Positions 33,786 through 42,081 of a stretch of DNA of 64,000 nt are shown one piece after another. The translations under genes and the position numbers were made by a program. Numbering within the stretch: position 1 is the stretch's first letter; every line of letters begins with the position of its first letter. The stretch spans positions 1,189,710 through 1,253,709 of the forward strand of contig CAWESA010000010.1 in the NCBI GenBank assembly GCA_963811605.1, given 5' to 3'. This DNA comes from CAVQLX01 sp963811605 (GTDB taxonomy: Bacteria > Desulfobacterota > Binatia > DP-6). The notes under the pieces are model-generated. The model ran no database searches, was not told where the DNA came from, and was given only the letters and a program-made list of their open reading frames with translations.

Positions 33786-33802
33786 TTGGTCAACTTGGTC
33801 AA
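33786..33802. promoter_or_regulatory. Direct repeat TTGGTCAA, candidate antitoxin operator
   Basis: Two copies of TTGGTCAA (33786-33793 and 33795-33802) stand one base apart, 24 bases upstream of the antitoxin ATG at 33762. The first copy with its flanks (GTTGGTCAAC) is also an inverted repeat. Position and form fit an autoregulatory Phd-type operator. Confidence 0.45.
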
Positions 33803-33817
33803 TCCGGCAGTCCCCTC

Positions 33818-34498
33818 TCACTCCTCCGCCGCACGGATCGCCGCGCCCACGTACACGGTCGCGAGCACGGTGAAGATGTACGCCTGGAGCAGACCGATCA
33901 GGAGATCGAGCGCCATGAGCGGCGTCGGTACGAGGAAGCCAGCGAGCGCCACGAGCAGCGCCGCGATGAGCTGCCCCGACATCATGTTGCCGAAGAGCCG
34001 CATCGACAGGGCCACGGTGCGCGACACCTCCGAGACGAGATGCAGAGGGAGGAGCAGCGGATTCGGCCGGACGTAGTGTGCGAGGTAGCCGACCAATCCT
34101 CGCGCGGCGATCCCGGCGATGGGGACGGCGGCGAAGACGACCGCCGCGAGCGCCGACGTCGCGGCGAGGCTGGCCGTCGGCCGGTGGACTCCGGGGAGAA
34201 GCCCGGAGACGTTCGCGGCGGCGATGTAGAGGAAGAGGCTCCCGGCGAGCGTGACCAGCCGTGGCTCGGGCCGGCCCACGACCTCGCGCACCAGGTCGTC
34301 GAGCCACTCGACGGTGAGCACGGCCACGGCGGAGAGCGCCGCTTCCGGCCGCCGCGCGACGGCCCGGCGCAGCACGAGGGCGCCGACGACGAGGGCCCCC
34401 GACACGGCGAGCGACGCCAGCATCGTCGCGGTGATCGGGACCGGCCCCAGCCGAAAGAGCACGGACTCGCCGAAGACCCGGGCGTCCACGGGGCTCAT
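33818..34498 (-). CDS. atpB: N-ATPase subunit a (AtpB)
   Basis: A 226-residue F0 subunit a with five or six membrane helices. The essential Arg lies in VALSMRLFGNMMSGQLI, the stator half-channel helix, and the last helix (LQAYIFTVLATVYVGAAI) carries the Gln/Tyr residues normal in the family. It passes ions between the membrane half-channels and the c-ring. The ATG overlaps the stop of the atpQ-like gene by four bases. It is the last gene of the operon here, whereas in standard N-ATPase operons it precedes atpE. Confidence 0.9.
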   Translation of the reverse strand: MSPVDARVFGESVLFRLGPVPITATMLASLAVSGALVVGALVLRRAVARRPEAALSAVAVLTVEWLDDLVREVVGRPEPRLVTLAGSLFLYIAAANVSGLLPGVHRPTASLAATSALAAVVFAAVPIAGIAARGLVGYLAHYVRPNPLLLPLHLVSEVSRTVALSMRLFGNMMSGQLIAALLVALAGFLVPTPLMALDLLIGLLQAYIFTVLATVYVGAAIRAAEE

Positions 34499-34752
34499 TT
34501 GTGGCCGCTCCCGATCGTGTGCCGGGCGAGGACCGCGCCGAGCAGCACACCGCCGACCAGCAGCATCAGCGTGAAACGCACGCCCGTCCCGAACCGTGCG
34601 TCGAGACGATGGCCGAGGAGCGCCCCACCGGCGGCCGGCAGCGCGATCGCCCACCCGACGGTGCCGAGCACCGAAAGCGAGCGCCAGAAGGTCGCGGCGG
34701 TCGGCTCGCGTCGTGCGTGGCGTCGAGCGTCGCGCTCGATCGAGCGGCGCAT
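34495..34752 (-). CDS. atpQ: N-ATPase accessory subunit AtpQ-like (AtpI/AtpZ-like)
   Basis: An 85-residue protein with a basic N-terminus (MRRSIERDARRHARREP) and two membrane helices (LGTVGWAIALPAAGGALLG and FTLMLLVGGVLLGAVLA) ending in a short polar tail. This is the plan of AtpQ, the AtpI/AtpZ-like assembly subunit of N-ATPases. A GTG at 34785, preceded by GGAGG, is an alternative start that would overlap atpC by 17 bases. No separate AtpR gene follows; the next gene atpB starts within the stop. Confidence 0.7.
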   Translation of the reverse strand: MRRSIERDARRHARREPTAATFWRSLSVLGTVGWAIALPAAGGALLGHRLDARFGTGVRFTLMLLVGGVLLGAVLARHTIGSGHK

Positions 34753-34768
34753 GTCGGGCCGCTCGCCG

Positions 34769-35170
34769 TCACCGTCGCTCGCCACCGTCGCCTCCGCGGA
34801 CTTCGCGCAGGAGTCCCGTCTCGAGCCGCTCGATCGCCTGACGGAGCTCGCGCTCCGGGTCCGGACCGGCCAGCACCGCCCCGACGGCCGCGACGACCGC
34901 CGCAGCATCGTCGCCGAGCACCGCGACCGGCGTGAGGAGCACCGCCTCGAACGCCTCCGCTCGAAGCAGGCCGCCGGCCGTCCCGATGAACCGCGTACCC
35001 TCGGGAGTACGTGCGAGGACCAGACCCGGCTCGACGGGCATCACGGTCGCTTCCGTCCGTGGCCGTATCCCGACCTGGCCCGTGTCGGCGGGGACGCGCA
35101 GCGACTGCACCTCGAGCTCCGCGACGACCTCATGCGGCGTACGGACGACGACGTGCAGCGATCGCTTCAT
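34769..35170 (-). CDS. atpC: ATP synthase epsilon subunit (AtpC), N-type
   Basis: A 133-residue epsilon subunit. The N-terminal beta-sandwich begins MKRSLHVVVRTPHEVVAELEVQSLRVPADTGQVGIRP when read in two parts around VAELEV, and includes the G-x-x-G-I loop and the strand FIGTAGGLLR. The C-terminal helical part is short and Arg/Glu-rich. It couples the F1 catalytic head to the c-ring rotor. The start overlaps the atpD stop by four bases. Confidence 0.88.
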   Translation of the reverse strand: MKRSLHVVVRTPHEVVAELEVQSLRVPADTGQVGIRPRTEATVMPVEPGLVLARTPEGTRFIGTAGGLLRAEAFEAVLLTPVAVLGDDAAAVVAAVGAVLAGPDPERELRQAIERLETGLLREVRGGDGGERR

Positions 35171-36555
35171 CGCGCCACCGTGATGCCGGCGTCCGCGAGC
35201 GAGCCGATCATGAACAGCTTCTCTTCGGGCACGGCGTCGCAGCGCCCGGCGAGGATCGCGCTCACGTCGGCGACCGCCTCCTCGGTCGGAACGCGGCGCC
35301 CGGGCCGACCACTGAAGGTTTCGGTGACGAAAAAGGGTTGCGTCAGGTAGCTCCGCAGCCTGCGCGCGCGGGCGACCAGGACGCGATCCTCGGCGGACAG
35401 CTCCTCCATCCCGAGCATCGAGATGATGTCGCGCAGCTCGTGCCAGCGGGCGAGGACGCGCCGGGCCTCCTCGACCGCGCCATAGTGCACGGCGCCGACC
35501 ACCGTCGGATCGAGCGCCTTCGACCAGGAGGCGAGTGGATCGAGCGCGGGGTAGAGGCCCTCGGCTGCGATGTCACGCGACAGGACGACGGCGCCGTCGA
35601 GATGCCAGAACGCATGCGTGACCGCGGGGTCGGAGTAGTCGTCGGCGGGCACGTACATGGCCTGGAGCGACACCATGTCGCCATGCCGGCTCGCCGTGAT
35701 GCGCTCCTCGAGTGCGGCGAGATCGGCGGCGAGGGTGGGCTGATAGCCCACTCTCGACGGCAGGCGGCCGAGGAGCCCGGACACCTCCATCCCCGCCTGA
35801 ACATGCCGGTAGACGTTGTCGACGACGAAGAGGACCGCGCGTCCGAGCGCGTCGCGGAAGTACTCGGCGACCGTGAGCGCGGCGAGGCCGACCAGGAAGC
35901 GGGCACCAGGCGGCTCCTTCATCTGCCCGAACACCAGGACGGTCCGCTCGAGGACACCGCGCCGGCCGAGCTCGCCCCACAGCTCGAGCCCTTCGCGCGA
36001 GCGCTCGCCGATGCCGGCAAAGACGGCGATCCCGGCGAGATTGTCGACGGCGTTGTGGATGAACTCGGTCAACACGACGGTCTTCCCGACGCCCGCGCCG
36101 CCGAACACCGCCGTCCGGCCGCCGTGCGACACGGGGGCGAACAGATCGACGGCCTTGATGCCGGTCTCGTAGATGCTGCCGACCGTTCGCCGCATCGACG
36201 CCGGGGGCGGCGGGCGCCGGATCGCACCGCGCTGGTCGCAGTCCGGCGCCGGCCGGCCGTCGAGGGGCCGGCCGTGGACGTCGACGACGCGGCCGAGCAG
36301 CGCCTCCCCGATCGGCACCGTGAGCGGCATGCCGTCGGACTCGACTGGGTCTCCCCGCCGGAGCCCCCGCGTCGGCTCGATCGCGATCGCGCGGACGGTG
36401 TCCGGATCGCGGTGCCCGTACACCTCGGCCGTGACGGGCGCGCCGTCCGCGGGCCGGCAGACGATCCCCGCGCTGATCGTCGGCAGCGCGCCGTCGAACC
36501 TCGCCTCCACGACCGTGCCGCGCACCGAGCTCACGCGTCCGCGCGATGGCCCCAT
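35167..36555 (-). CDS. atpD: ATP synthase beta subunit (AtpD), N-type
   Basis: A 462-residue catalytic subunit. The P-loop is GGAGVGKTVVL, the catalytic Glu is in GIGERSREG, the Walker B Asp is in VLFVVDNVYR, and the later region holds QAMYVPADDYSDPAVTHAF. The Arg-rich and divergent C-terminus (SYLTQPFFVTETFSG) is normal. The N-terminal beta-barrel is present (GRVSSVRGTVVEARFDG). Its ATG is one base after the atpG stop. N-type ATPases usually exist in addition to a standard F-ATPase; the main F-ATPase is not in this window. Confidence 0.92.
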   Translation of the reverse strand: MGPSRGRVSSVRGTVVEARFDGALPTISAGIVCRPADGAPVTAEVYGHRDPDTVRAIAIEPTRGLRRGDPVESDGMPLTVPIGEALLGRVVDVHGRPLDGRPAPDCDQRGAIRRPPPPASMRRTVGSIYETGIKAVDLFAPVSHGGRTAVFGGAGVGKTVVLTEFIHNAVDNLAGIAVFAGIGERSREGLELWGELGRRGVLERTVLVFGQMKEPPGARFLVGLAALTVAEYFRDALGRAVLFVVDNVYRHVQAGMEVSGLLGRLPSRVGYQPTLAADLAALEERITASRHGDMVSLQAMYVPADDYSDPAVTHAFWHLDGAVVLSRDIAAEGLYPALDPLASWSKALDPTVVGAVHYGAVEEARRVLARWHELRDIISMLGMEELSAEDRVLVARARRLRSYLTQPFFVTETFSGRPGRRVPTEEAVADVSAILAGRCDAVPEEKLFMIGSLADAGITVAR

Positions 36556-36556
36556 C

Positions 36557-37399
36557 CTATCCTCCGGAGCCGCGGCGCAGAACGCGGGCGCCGGCCGACA
36601 CCTCGAGCACCTCCTCGGTCGTCGTCTCGCGGCGCACGGCCCGGAACTGCTGTGTCATCGCCTGCATGCGCTCCTCGAGCCAGCCGCGGGCCGACTCGGC
36701 GACCACGAGCCGCTTGCCATGCTCCGCGGCGAGCGCGTCGAGCAGGGTCTCGTGCACCGCCACGTACAGGAACTCGCGGACGAGAACCGTCGCGAGGTGC
36801 GACGGGCGCGCGTAGGGTGACGGGCGCAACGACGGCGCGTCGGCCGGCGGCTCGACGGGCAGGAGCGCAACGCGTACGGGCTGGAAGCGTCCGGCACCCT
36901 CGAAGCGCGCCGCGACGAGGACGAGCGAGCCGATTCGTCCCGCACTCACCGCGCCGACGAGCTCGTTCACCAGAGGAACGAGTAGCCGCGTGAGCGCGGA
37001 CGTCCCTGCGGCGCCTGGCCATACGCGGTCGGGCGTGAGCCCGGCGCGCGCGAGCGGTCGAACCGCTCGCTGCCCGAGGCACCAGAGCGGGCCCGGACCG
37101 AGCGCGGCCCGCGCGGCGGCGGCCTCGCGCGCGAGCCGCGCGCTGTAGTCGCCGCAGAGGCCGAGATCCGCGGCCACCAGCACGATGGCGGGCGGCCCAT
37201 CGGGATGCGCCTGCGGTGCGAGCAGCCCCGGGAGCACGCCGAGCGTCATCTCCACCTCGGCGCGGTAGGCGCGCGCCGCCGGCAGCGCGGCTCGGGCCGC
37301 GCGGAAGTGATGTGCCGACAGCGAGCGGAGCGCGCTGACCGCCTCGTGCAACGTGCCGAGCACGTGCAAGCGCTGCCGCATGACGCGCTCCCGGCTCAC
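36557..37399 (-). CDS. atpG: ATP synthase gamma subunit (AtpG), N-type
   Basis: A 280-residue divergent gamma subunit. The N-terminal coiled-coil helix is RERVMRQRLHVLGTLHEAVSALR, the central Rossmann-like domain has IVLVAADLGLCGDYSARL, and the C-terminal helix ends in ERMQAMTQQFRAVRRETTTEEV. The GTG start (37399) overlaps the atpA stop. It forms the central shaft of the rotor. Divergence from the standard family is as expected for N-ATPases. Confidence 0.85.
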   Translation of the reverse strand: MSRERVMRQRLHVLGTLHEAVSALRSLSAHHFRAARAALPAARAYRAEVEMTLGVLPGLLAPQAHPDGPPAIVLVAADLGLCGDYSARLAREAAAARAALGPGPLWCLGQRAVRPLARAGLTPDRVWPGAAGTSALTRLLVPLVNELVGAVSAGRIGSLVLVAARFEGAGRFQPVRVALLPVEPPADAPSLRPSPYARPSHLATVLVREFLYVAVHETLLDALAAEHGKRLVVAESARGWLEERMQAMTQQFRAVRRETTTEEVLEVSAGARVLRRGSGG

Positions 37400-38883
37400 G
37401 ACGTCCCCATGTCGCTCGCGAGCTCCTGCAGGCTGGCCTGCCACGCGCCCTCGGGCATCCGATGTTCGTCGAGCGCCGTCACGATGGCGGGGCGATGCTC
37501 CCGGGCCCGTTCGAGCAGGCGCGCGACGGTGCGCGCCGCGTCCTCCGGCGCCACGCGGTCGAGCCAGCCCTCGTTCAGCGCGAGCAGCGCGATCACCTGC
37601 GCCGCGACTCCACGAGGCGAGGCCGGATCCTGTCGCAGGAGCGCGCGCAGGATCCGACCGCGGCCGATCTCGCGCTCGATGGCCGGATCGATCTCGAGGC
37701 CCACCCGCACGAGCGCCTCGAGCTGCTCGAAGCGCGCGTGGAGCACTCTGAGGTTTCGCGCGAGGAGGCGCATCGGGGAGGGCTGCGCCGCACTGCCGAT
37801 CCGCGACACGCTCCGCCCGACGTCGACCGCCGGACGCTGATTGCGCGTGAAGCGGGCGGTGTCGAGATGGATCTGCCCGTCGGTGATCGAGATGACGTTC
37901 GTCGGGATGTACGCCGCGAGGTCGTTCTCCGTCGTCTCGACGATGGGGAGCGCCGTGACCGAGCCGCCGCCGGCCTCGGGTCGCCGGGCCGCCGCCCGCT
38001 CGAGCAGCTGCGCGTGCGCATAGAACACGTCGCCCGGATACGCCTCGCGGCCCGGCGGCCGATCGAGAAGAAGCGCCAGCTCGCGATACGCGTCAGCGTG
38101 CTTCGTGAGATCGTCGTACACCACGAGCGCGTGCCCGCCCTGGTCACGAAACCACTCCGCCACCGACGCGCCGGCGTAGGGCGCGAGGTAGCGCATGCCG
38201 GGTGTCGCGGCCGCATCGGCCGCGACGATGACCGTGTTGCCGAGCGAGCCGAGACGGAGCAGCGCCTCGCGAAGCGCCAGGATCCGCGACATCGGCTGCG
38301 CGATCATGACGTAGACGCACGTGACGTCGCCGGCGCGCTGGGCCGTGACGACGTCGACGGCGAGCGCGGTCTTCCCGACGTTGCGGTCGCCGATCACGAG
38401 CTCGCGCTGCCCGCGACCGATCGGGACGGCTGCATCGACCACCGCGACTCCGGTCCACAGCGGCTCGTCGACCGGCTTGCGCTCGATCAGCTCCGGTGCG
38501 GGGCGGAAGAGCGGCAGACGCGAGTCGGGCAGCGGCCCCGCATCGTCGAGCGGCCGGCCGAGCGGGTCGATCACGCGGCCGAGCGTCGCCGGGCCGACGG
38601 CGACGTCGGGGAGGCGACCCGTGCCGCGGACGCCTTCACCCGCAGACACCCCGATCGCTCCCGCGAGCAGCACGATGCCCGTGACGTCCTCCCGGAGATC
38701 GTAGGCCATGCCGAGCGCTCCGCCATCGAATACGACCACCTCCTCGGAGCCGACGGCGTCGAGGCCGGCCGCGAACGCCACGCCGTCCCCCGTGCGCCGT
38801 ACCACGCCGCGCGGGGCGAGCGCGTCGGCGAGCGTCAGCGTGGCGACCGCCCGCTCGAGCTGGCCGCACGCCGGCTCAACCAC
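37396..38883 (-). CDS. atpA: ATP synthase alpha subunit (AtpA), N-type
   Basis: A 495-residue non-catalytic nucleotide-binding subunit. The P-loop reads GDRNVGKTAL (standard GDRQTGKT). Typical segments are APYAGASVAEWFRDQGGHALVVYDDLTKHADAYRELALLL (in parts) and TDGQIHLDTARFTRNQRPAVDVGRSVSRIGSAAQ. The GTG start overlaps the atpF end by eight bases. It assembles with AtpD into the F1 hexamer. Confidence 0.92.
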   Translation of the reverse strand: MVEPACGQLERAVATLTLADALAPRGVVRRTGDGVAFAAGLDAVGSEEVVVFDGGALGMAYDLREDVTGIVLLAGAIGVSAGEGVRGTGRLPDVAVGPATLGRVIDPLGRPLDDAGPLPDSRLPLFRPAPELIERKPVDEPLWTGVAVVDAAVPIGRGQRELVIGDRNVGKTALAVDVVTAQRAGDVTCVYVMIAQPMSRILALREALLRLGSLGNTVIVAADAAATPGMRYLAPYAGASVAEWFRDQGGHALVVYDDLTKHADAYRELALLLDRPPGREAYPGDVFYAHAQLLERAAARRPEAGGGSVTALPIVETTENDLAAYIPTNVISITDGQIHLDTARFTRNQRPAVDVGRSVSRIGSAAQPSPMRLLARNLRVLHARFEQLEALVRVGLEIDPAIEREIGRGRILRALLRQDPASPRGVAAQVIALLALNEGWLDRVAPEDAARTVARLLERAREHRPAIVTALDEHRMPEGAWQASLQELASDMGTS

Positions 38884-39607
38884 CGGACCCCTCGTGCGGC
38901 AGGATGGAGTCGGCCAGCTCTTGCTCCGCCCACGCGGCCAGACCCGCCGCCGAGGCGTCGACGAGGCCCGCCGGCGTGATGATCCGTACGCCGGCGCCGA
39001 GCTCGGGGACGACGCGGTCCCTCACCGTAGCCGCCGGACCGATCGTCTCGACGAAGCGTGCCCGCATCTCGTCGTCGAGCGGGCGGGCCGTCTCGATCTC
39101 GACGGAGCCGGCGCACCGTGCCGGCAGAAGCGCGGCGAGCCGCTGGCAGGCCGCCCGCGCCAGTGCCGCATCCAGATCGGGACCCCCGATCTCCGCGAGA
39201 AGCCGCATCACGAGGGTCCGGGCCGCAGCGGCAGCGTCCCGGGCGACGGTCCGGGCATGCTCGCGTCGGAGGGCTGCCAGCTCGGTCTCGAGACGTGCCC
39301 GCTCCCGGTCGGCCTGCTTGCGAGCACCCTCGACGATGGTCGCGGCCTGGCGCTCGGCTTCACGGCGTGCCTCCATCCGTAGCGGCTCGAGCGACGCCTC
39401 TACCTCACCGCGTCGCGCCTCGGCCTCGGCGAGCCGTCGTTCCGCTGCTGCCCGGGTGCGCTCTGCCTCCTGCCGCTCCCGCTCCAGGCTCGCCCGGCGA
39501 CGCTCGATCGCGTCCTGCACGGGTCGGAAGAACGCCCATCCGAGCGCCGCTGCAAGCACGACGAAATTGGCGGCCTCGAACAGGAAGGTCGTGAGGCTCG
39601 GCGACAC
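38876..39607 (-). CDS. atpF: N-ATPase subunit b with delta-like C-terminal extension (AtpF)
   Basis: A 243-residue stator subunit. One membrane helix near residues 8-28 is followed by a long Glu/Arg/Ala-rich coiled coil to about residue 130. The C-terminal 90 residues (ending in AGVRIITPAGLVDASAAGLAAW) resemble the membrane-distal part of the delta/OSCP subunit. N-ATPase operons lack a separate atpH (delta), and the lengthened AtpF is thought to replace it. No atpH is found here either. Its ATG lies seven bases after the atpE stop. Confidence 0.87.
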   Translation of the reverse strand: MSPSLTTFLFEAANFVVLAAALGWAFFRPVQDAIERRRASLERERQEAERTRAAAERRLAEAEARRGEVEASLEPLRMEARREAERQAATIVEGARKQADRERARLETELAALRREHARTVARDAAAAARTLVMRLLAEIGGPDLDAALARAACQRLAALLPARCAGSVEIETARPLDDEMRARFVETIGPAATVRDRVVPELGAGVRIITPAGLVDASAAGLAAWAEQELADSILPHEGSGG

Positions 39608-39614
39608 GGGCTCG

Positions 39615-39878
39615 TCAGCCCCCCGCGGCGGTCATGAACGGGTTCGCGAACAGCAGGATGAGGGCGATCACCAGACAGAAGATGGCAGTCGACTCGACCA
39701 TCGCGAGGCTCACGAACAAGGTCCGCGTGATGGACGAGGCCTCGTCCGGTTGGCGAGCGAGTGCGTCCATCGCGGCCGCCGCAATGCGGCTCTCCCCCAA
39801 CGCTGCGCCGACCGCCCCGACGGCCATGGTGATCGCAGCCGCGGCGACGGAAACGAGGGCGAGAAGTTGTCCGTTCAT
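39615..39878 (-). CDS. atpE: N-ATPase subunit c (AtpE), double-carboxylate type
   Basis: An 87-residue hairpin of two membrane helices. The polar loop is ALARQPDEASS. Helix 2 carries the ion-binding Glu in AMVESTAIFC, with the Ser-Thr pair of the Na+-binding pattern. Helix 1 carries a second carboxylate in ALGESRIA, where Na+ c-subunits usually have Gln. This E/E combination is typical of N-ATPases. Whether it moves Na+ or H+ cannot be decided from sequence; the Tyr after ESTAI in many Na+ rings is Phe here. It is the first gene of the operon. Confidence 0.9.
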   Translation of the reverse strand: MNGQLLALVSVAAAAITMAVGAVGAALGESRIAAAAMDALARQPDEASSITRTLFVSLAMVESTAIFCLVIALILLFANPFMTAAGG

Positions 39879-40265
39879 GATGTGAGGCTAGCACGGAGCG
39901 ATCGACCTGCCACCTCGAGGTACGTGCGCCACCGCCGGCCACCGCCTTCCCGACGACGCGTGGGATCCCGCGACGTCGACGGCCGCCAGCGGGACGACTC
40001 TGGGGGCGCCGGCCCCCGGGACCCCGGAATCAAGGGATCAACAGGTCGAAAGGCTCGACGAATCGGATCACAAGCCCGACCGCACTGCCCGAGCGGCGAG
40101 ACTTGCACGACGGACTCCCAAGTAGCCCGTCGCGTGACGATCAGGCGGCGGGAAAGACCGCGTCGGCACGGGCTCCATCGCACCCACGCGCTTCACGCCG
40201 AAGCTCATCGCGTAGGCTTCATATTTGACCCGACGTCGTCCACCGCGGTACACGCGGCACGCTCC
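39879..40265. other. Intergenic region upstream of the ATPase operon
   Basis: No gene is seen in these 387 bases. The region should hold the atpE promoter and the promoter of the plus-strand gene at 40266. A GC-rich hairpin (GGGGG at 40002-40006 with CCCCC at 40013-40017) is present but has no T-run. No confident -35/-10 pair could be picked. Confidence 0.4.
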
Positions 40266-40718
40266 ATGCGACTCGCCGCCCGCCTCGTACTCGCCGCACT
40301 GGGCCTCGCCGTCGCTCCGCCGGCACGCGCCGGGTGGACCGTGAACGCCACCGGCGACTGTGTCGAGGCGTGGGTGGCACCGCCGGCCGCCCAGGGCCCG
40401 GTCGCGATGCTGAACGCTCCCGCGTTGCCTTTGCGCGCTGCGGTCGGCGGCGGCCAGGTGGCGGCAGCCGGCGACCGGTCTGCGAGTGACACGCTCGTGC
40501 TCAGCGTGCTCAAATGGCCGGCCCTCGTCGCTGCCGGCTTCGGCATCGGAGCCGTCGAGATGCCCATCTGGCTGGTCACCGGCCTGGTAGACACCATGAC
40601 GCTCGGCTCCATGGATCTCGTGCCGGACAGTGCGAAAGCCCTGACGCTCGCAAGCGTCAGGCCGCGGTTCCTGCCGGAGACCGGGACCACGCCGAAGAGC
40701 TGCGCCGAGCGCCACTGA
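40266..40718 (+). CDS. Exported protein, unknown function
   Basis: A 150-residue protein with a signal peptide (MRLAARLVLAALGLAVAPPARA) and a mature part of about 128 residues. A hydrophobic segment (WPALVAAGFGIGAVEMPIWLVTGLVD) around residues 90-115 could anchor it in a membrane. Two Cys (GDCVE and KSCAE) are present. I do not recognise the family. It is divergent from the ATPase operon. Confidence 0.55.
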   Translation: MRLAARLVLAALGLAVAPPARAGWTVNATGDCVEAWVAPPAAQGPVAMLNAPALPLRAAVGGGQVAAAGDRSASDTLVLSVLKWPALVAAGFGIGAVEMPIWLVTGLVDTMTLGSMDLVPDSAKALTLASVRPRFLPETGTTPKSCAERH

Positions 40719-40926
40719 CGCCGTACGCGGGCGGAGCCGCCGGAACGCTCTCCCGCGCGGCGGCGAGGCCATGGCAGGAAGACCGCCGTACGCTGGACCG
40801 AGCCGCGAGCCCGGGACGCGCGCGGTTGTGCGCCCGCCCCGCCGCGCGGGCCGCGGGATGCCCACCGTCAACGGACGCAGGGAAGCTCGGGACGTCCGGC
40901 AGCGGGGGCGCGGGACTCCCCGCGAC

Positions 40927-41298
40927 TCAGCCCGGTAGCCCGGGCGCGCACAGCTCGAGCTGGTGGCCGTCGGGGTCCTCGAAATACACCGACGTGGCGG
41001 GGATCCAGTCGTGGACGTGCGGCCCCTGGACGGCGACGCCGCGCTCGCGCAGCAGCGCCGTGGCGCGGTCGATGTCGGCGCGATCGACCGTGAAGGCGAA
41101 GTGCACCGGCGCCCAGTCGCCCGGCGTTTCCTGCAGGACGACCATCCCGCCGGCGCCGCCGGCGCGGAGGAACAGCCAGCGCCGGGGCTCGTCGCGCAGG
41201 CCGACCTCGAGGCCGAGCACGTTGCGATAGAACGCTTCCGCCACCGCCAGCTTCCGCACCGGGATGGCGATTTCATACACTCCCTTGATCGGCATCAT
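40927..41298 (-). CDS. VOC superfamily protein (glyoxalase/dioxygenase fold)
   Basis: A 123-residue single VOC domain of two beta-alpha-beta-beta-beta units. It has IKGVYEIAIPVRKLAVAEAF at the start and VYFEDPDGHQLELCAPG at the end. Candidate metal ligands are the His of VHFAF and the Glu of QLELC; the first-strand position holds Glu in VYEIAI rather than His. The start at 41298 is preceded by GGAGAG. Substrate unknown; VOC proteins range from glyoxalases to resistance proteins. It is divergent from the XRE-cupin regulator, which may control it. Confidence 0.82.
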   Translation of the reverse strand: MMPIKGVYEIAIPVRKLAVAEAFYRNVLGLEVGLRDEPRRWLFLRAGGAGGMVVLQETPGDWAPVHFAFTVDRADIDRATALLRERGVAVQGPHVHDWIPATSVYFEDPDGHQLELCAPGLPG

Positions 41299-41390
41299 GG
41301 GGGACTCTCCTCCTCGCGTCGTCCGGGAGTCACCCTCCGGGGGCGCTCGCGGCAGCCGTCGCCTGGGAGCCTGTCTACCCGCGGCCAGCC

Positions 41391-41412
41391 GATGAGTCAT
41401 CGAGATTGATGA
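41391..41412. promoter_or_regulatory. Inverted repeats upstream of the XRE-cupin gene, candidate operator
   Basis: GATGAGTCATC (41391-41401) is a perfect 11-bp palindrome. Its right arm TCATC pairs again with GATGA at 41408-41412. The block lies 29 bases before the regulator ATG and between it and the divergent VOC gene. This is where an autoregulator would bind. Confidence 0.45.
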
Positions 41413-41440
41413 CGAATCGGCAGGTGGCTACTCTGCCGAC

Positions 41441-41995
41441 ATGAACGTCACTCCCGCCAACCTGGGTGCGAATCTGCGCGCGCTGCGGGCGGCGCGCGGC
41501 TTCTCGCAGCAGCGCGCCGCCGGGCTCGCCGGCATCCCGCGGCCCACGTGGGCGACCCTCGAGTCGGGCAGCGCCAACCCCACGCTGAGCGTGCTGGTGC
41601 GGGTCGCGGGCGCGCTCCAGGTGCGGGTCGAGGAGCTGATCGCGCCGGCGCGCCCGAGCGGCCGCCTCTACCGCGCCGCCACGCTGCCCGTCCGCCGCCG
41701 CGGCGGCGCCGCCGTGCGTGACCTGCTGCCCGAGAAGCTGCCCTGCGCGGAGCTCGGACGCCTCGAGCTCGCTCCCGGGACGAGCTTCGCGGGCGTGCCG
41801 CACCCGGAGGGCACGCGCGAATACCTCGCCTGCGAGAGCGGGCGGCTCGAGCTGGCGACGGCCGGTGAGATGTTCGCGCTCGACCCGGGAGACGTCGTGG
41901 TATTCTGCGGCGACCAGCGGCACTCGTACCGCAATCCGGGACGTGCGGCGGCGGTCGGGTACAGCGTGGTGCTGCTGGCAGGAGCCGGAGCGTGA
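41441..41995 (+). CDS. XRE-family regulator with a C-terminal cupin domain
   Basis: A 184-residue regulator. Residues 5-65 are an HTH_3 domain (LGANLRALRAARGFSQQRAAGLAGIP, then TLSVLVRVAGALQVRVEELI). Residues 100-180 form a cupin (PHPEGTREYLACESGRLELAT and DPGDVVVFCGDQRHSYRNPG). This architecture senses a small ligand through the cupin and usually controls adjacent amino-acid or detoxification genes. The VOC gene is the divergent neighbour and the inverted repeats lie in between. Confidence 0.9.
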   Translation: MNVTPANLGANLRALRAARGFSQQRAAGLAGIPRPTWATLESGSANPTLSVLVRVAGALQVRVEELIAPARPSGRLYRAATLPVRRRGGAAVRDLLPEKLPCAELGRLELAPGTSFAGVPHPEGTREYLACESGRLELATAGEMFALDPGDVVVFCGDQRHSYRNPGRAAAVGYSVVLLAGAGA

Positions 41996-42081
41996 CGTCG
42001 TCCGCGCGCCGGTTCAGGGCTGGCCTGTCGGCATGCACCGCGCTCGAAGCGAAGCGTCCTTCGCCTCGTCTCGTGGTTGCT

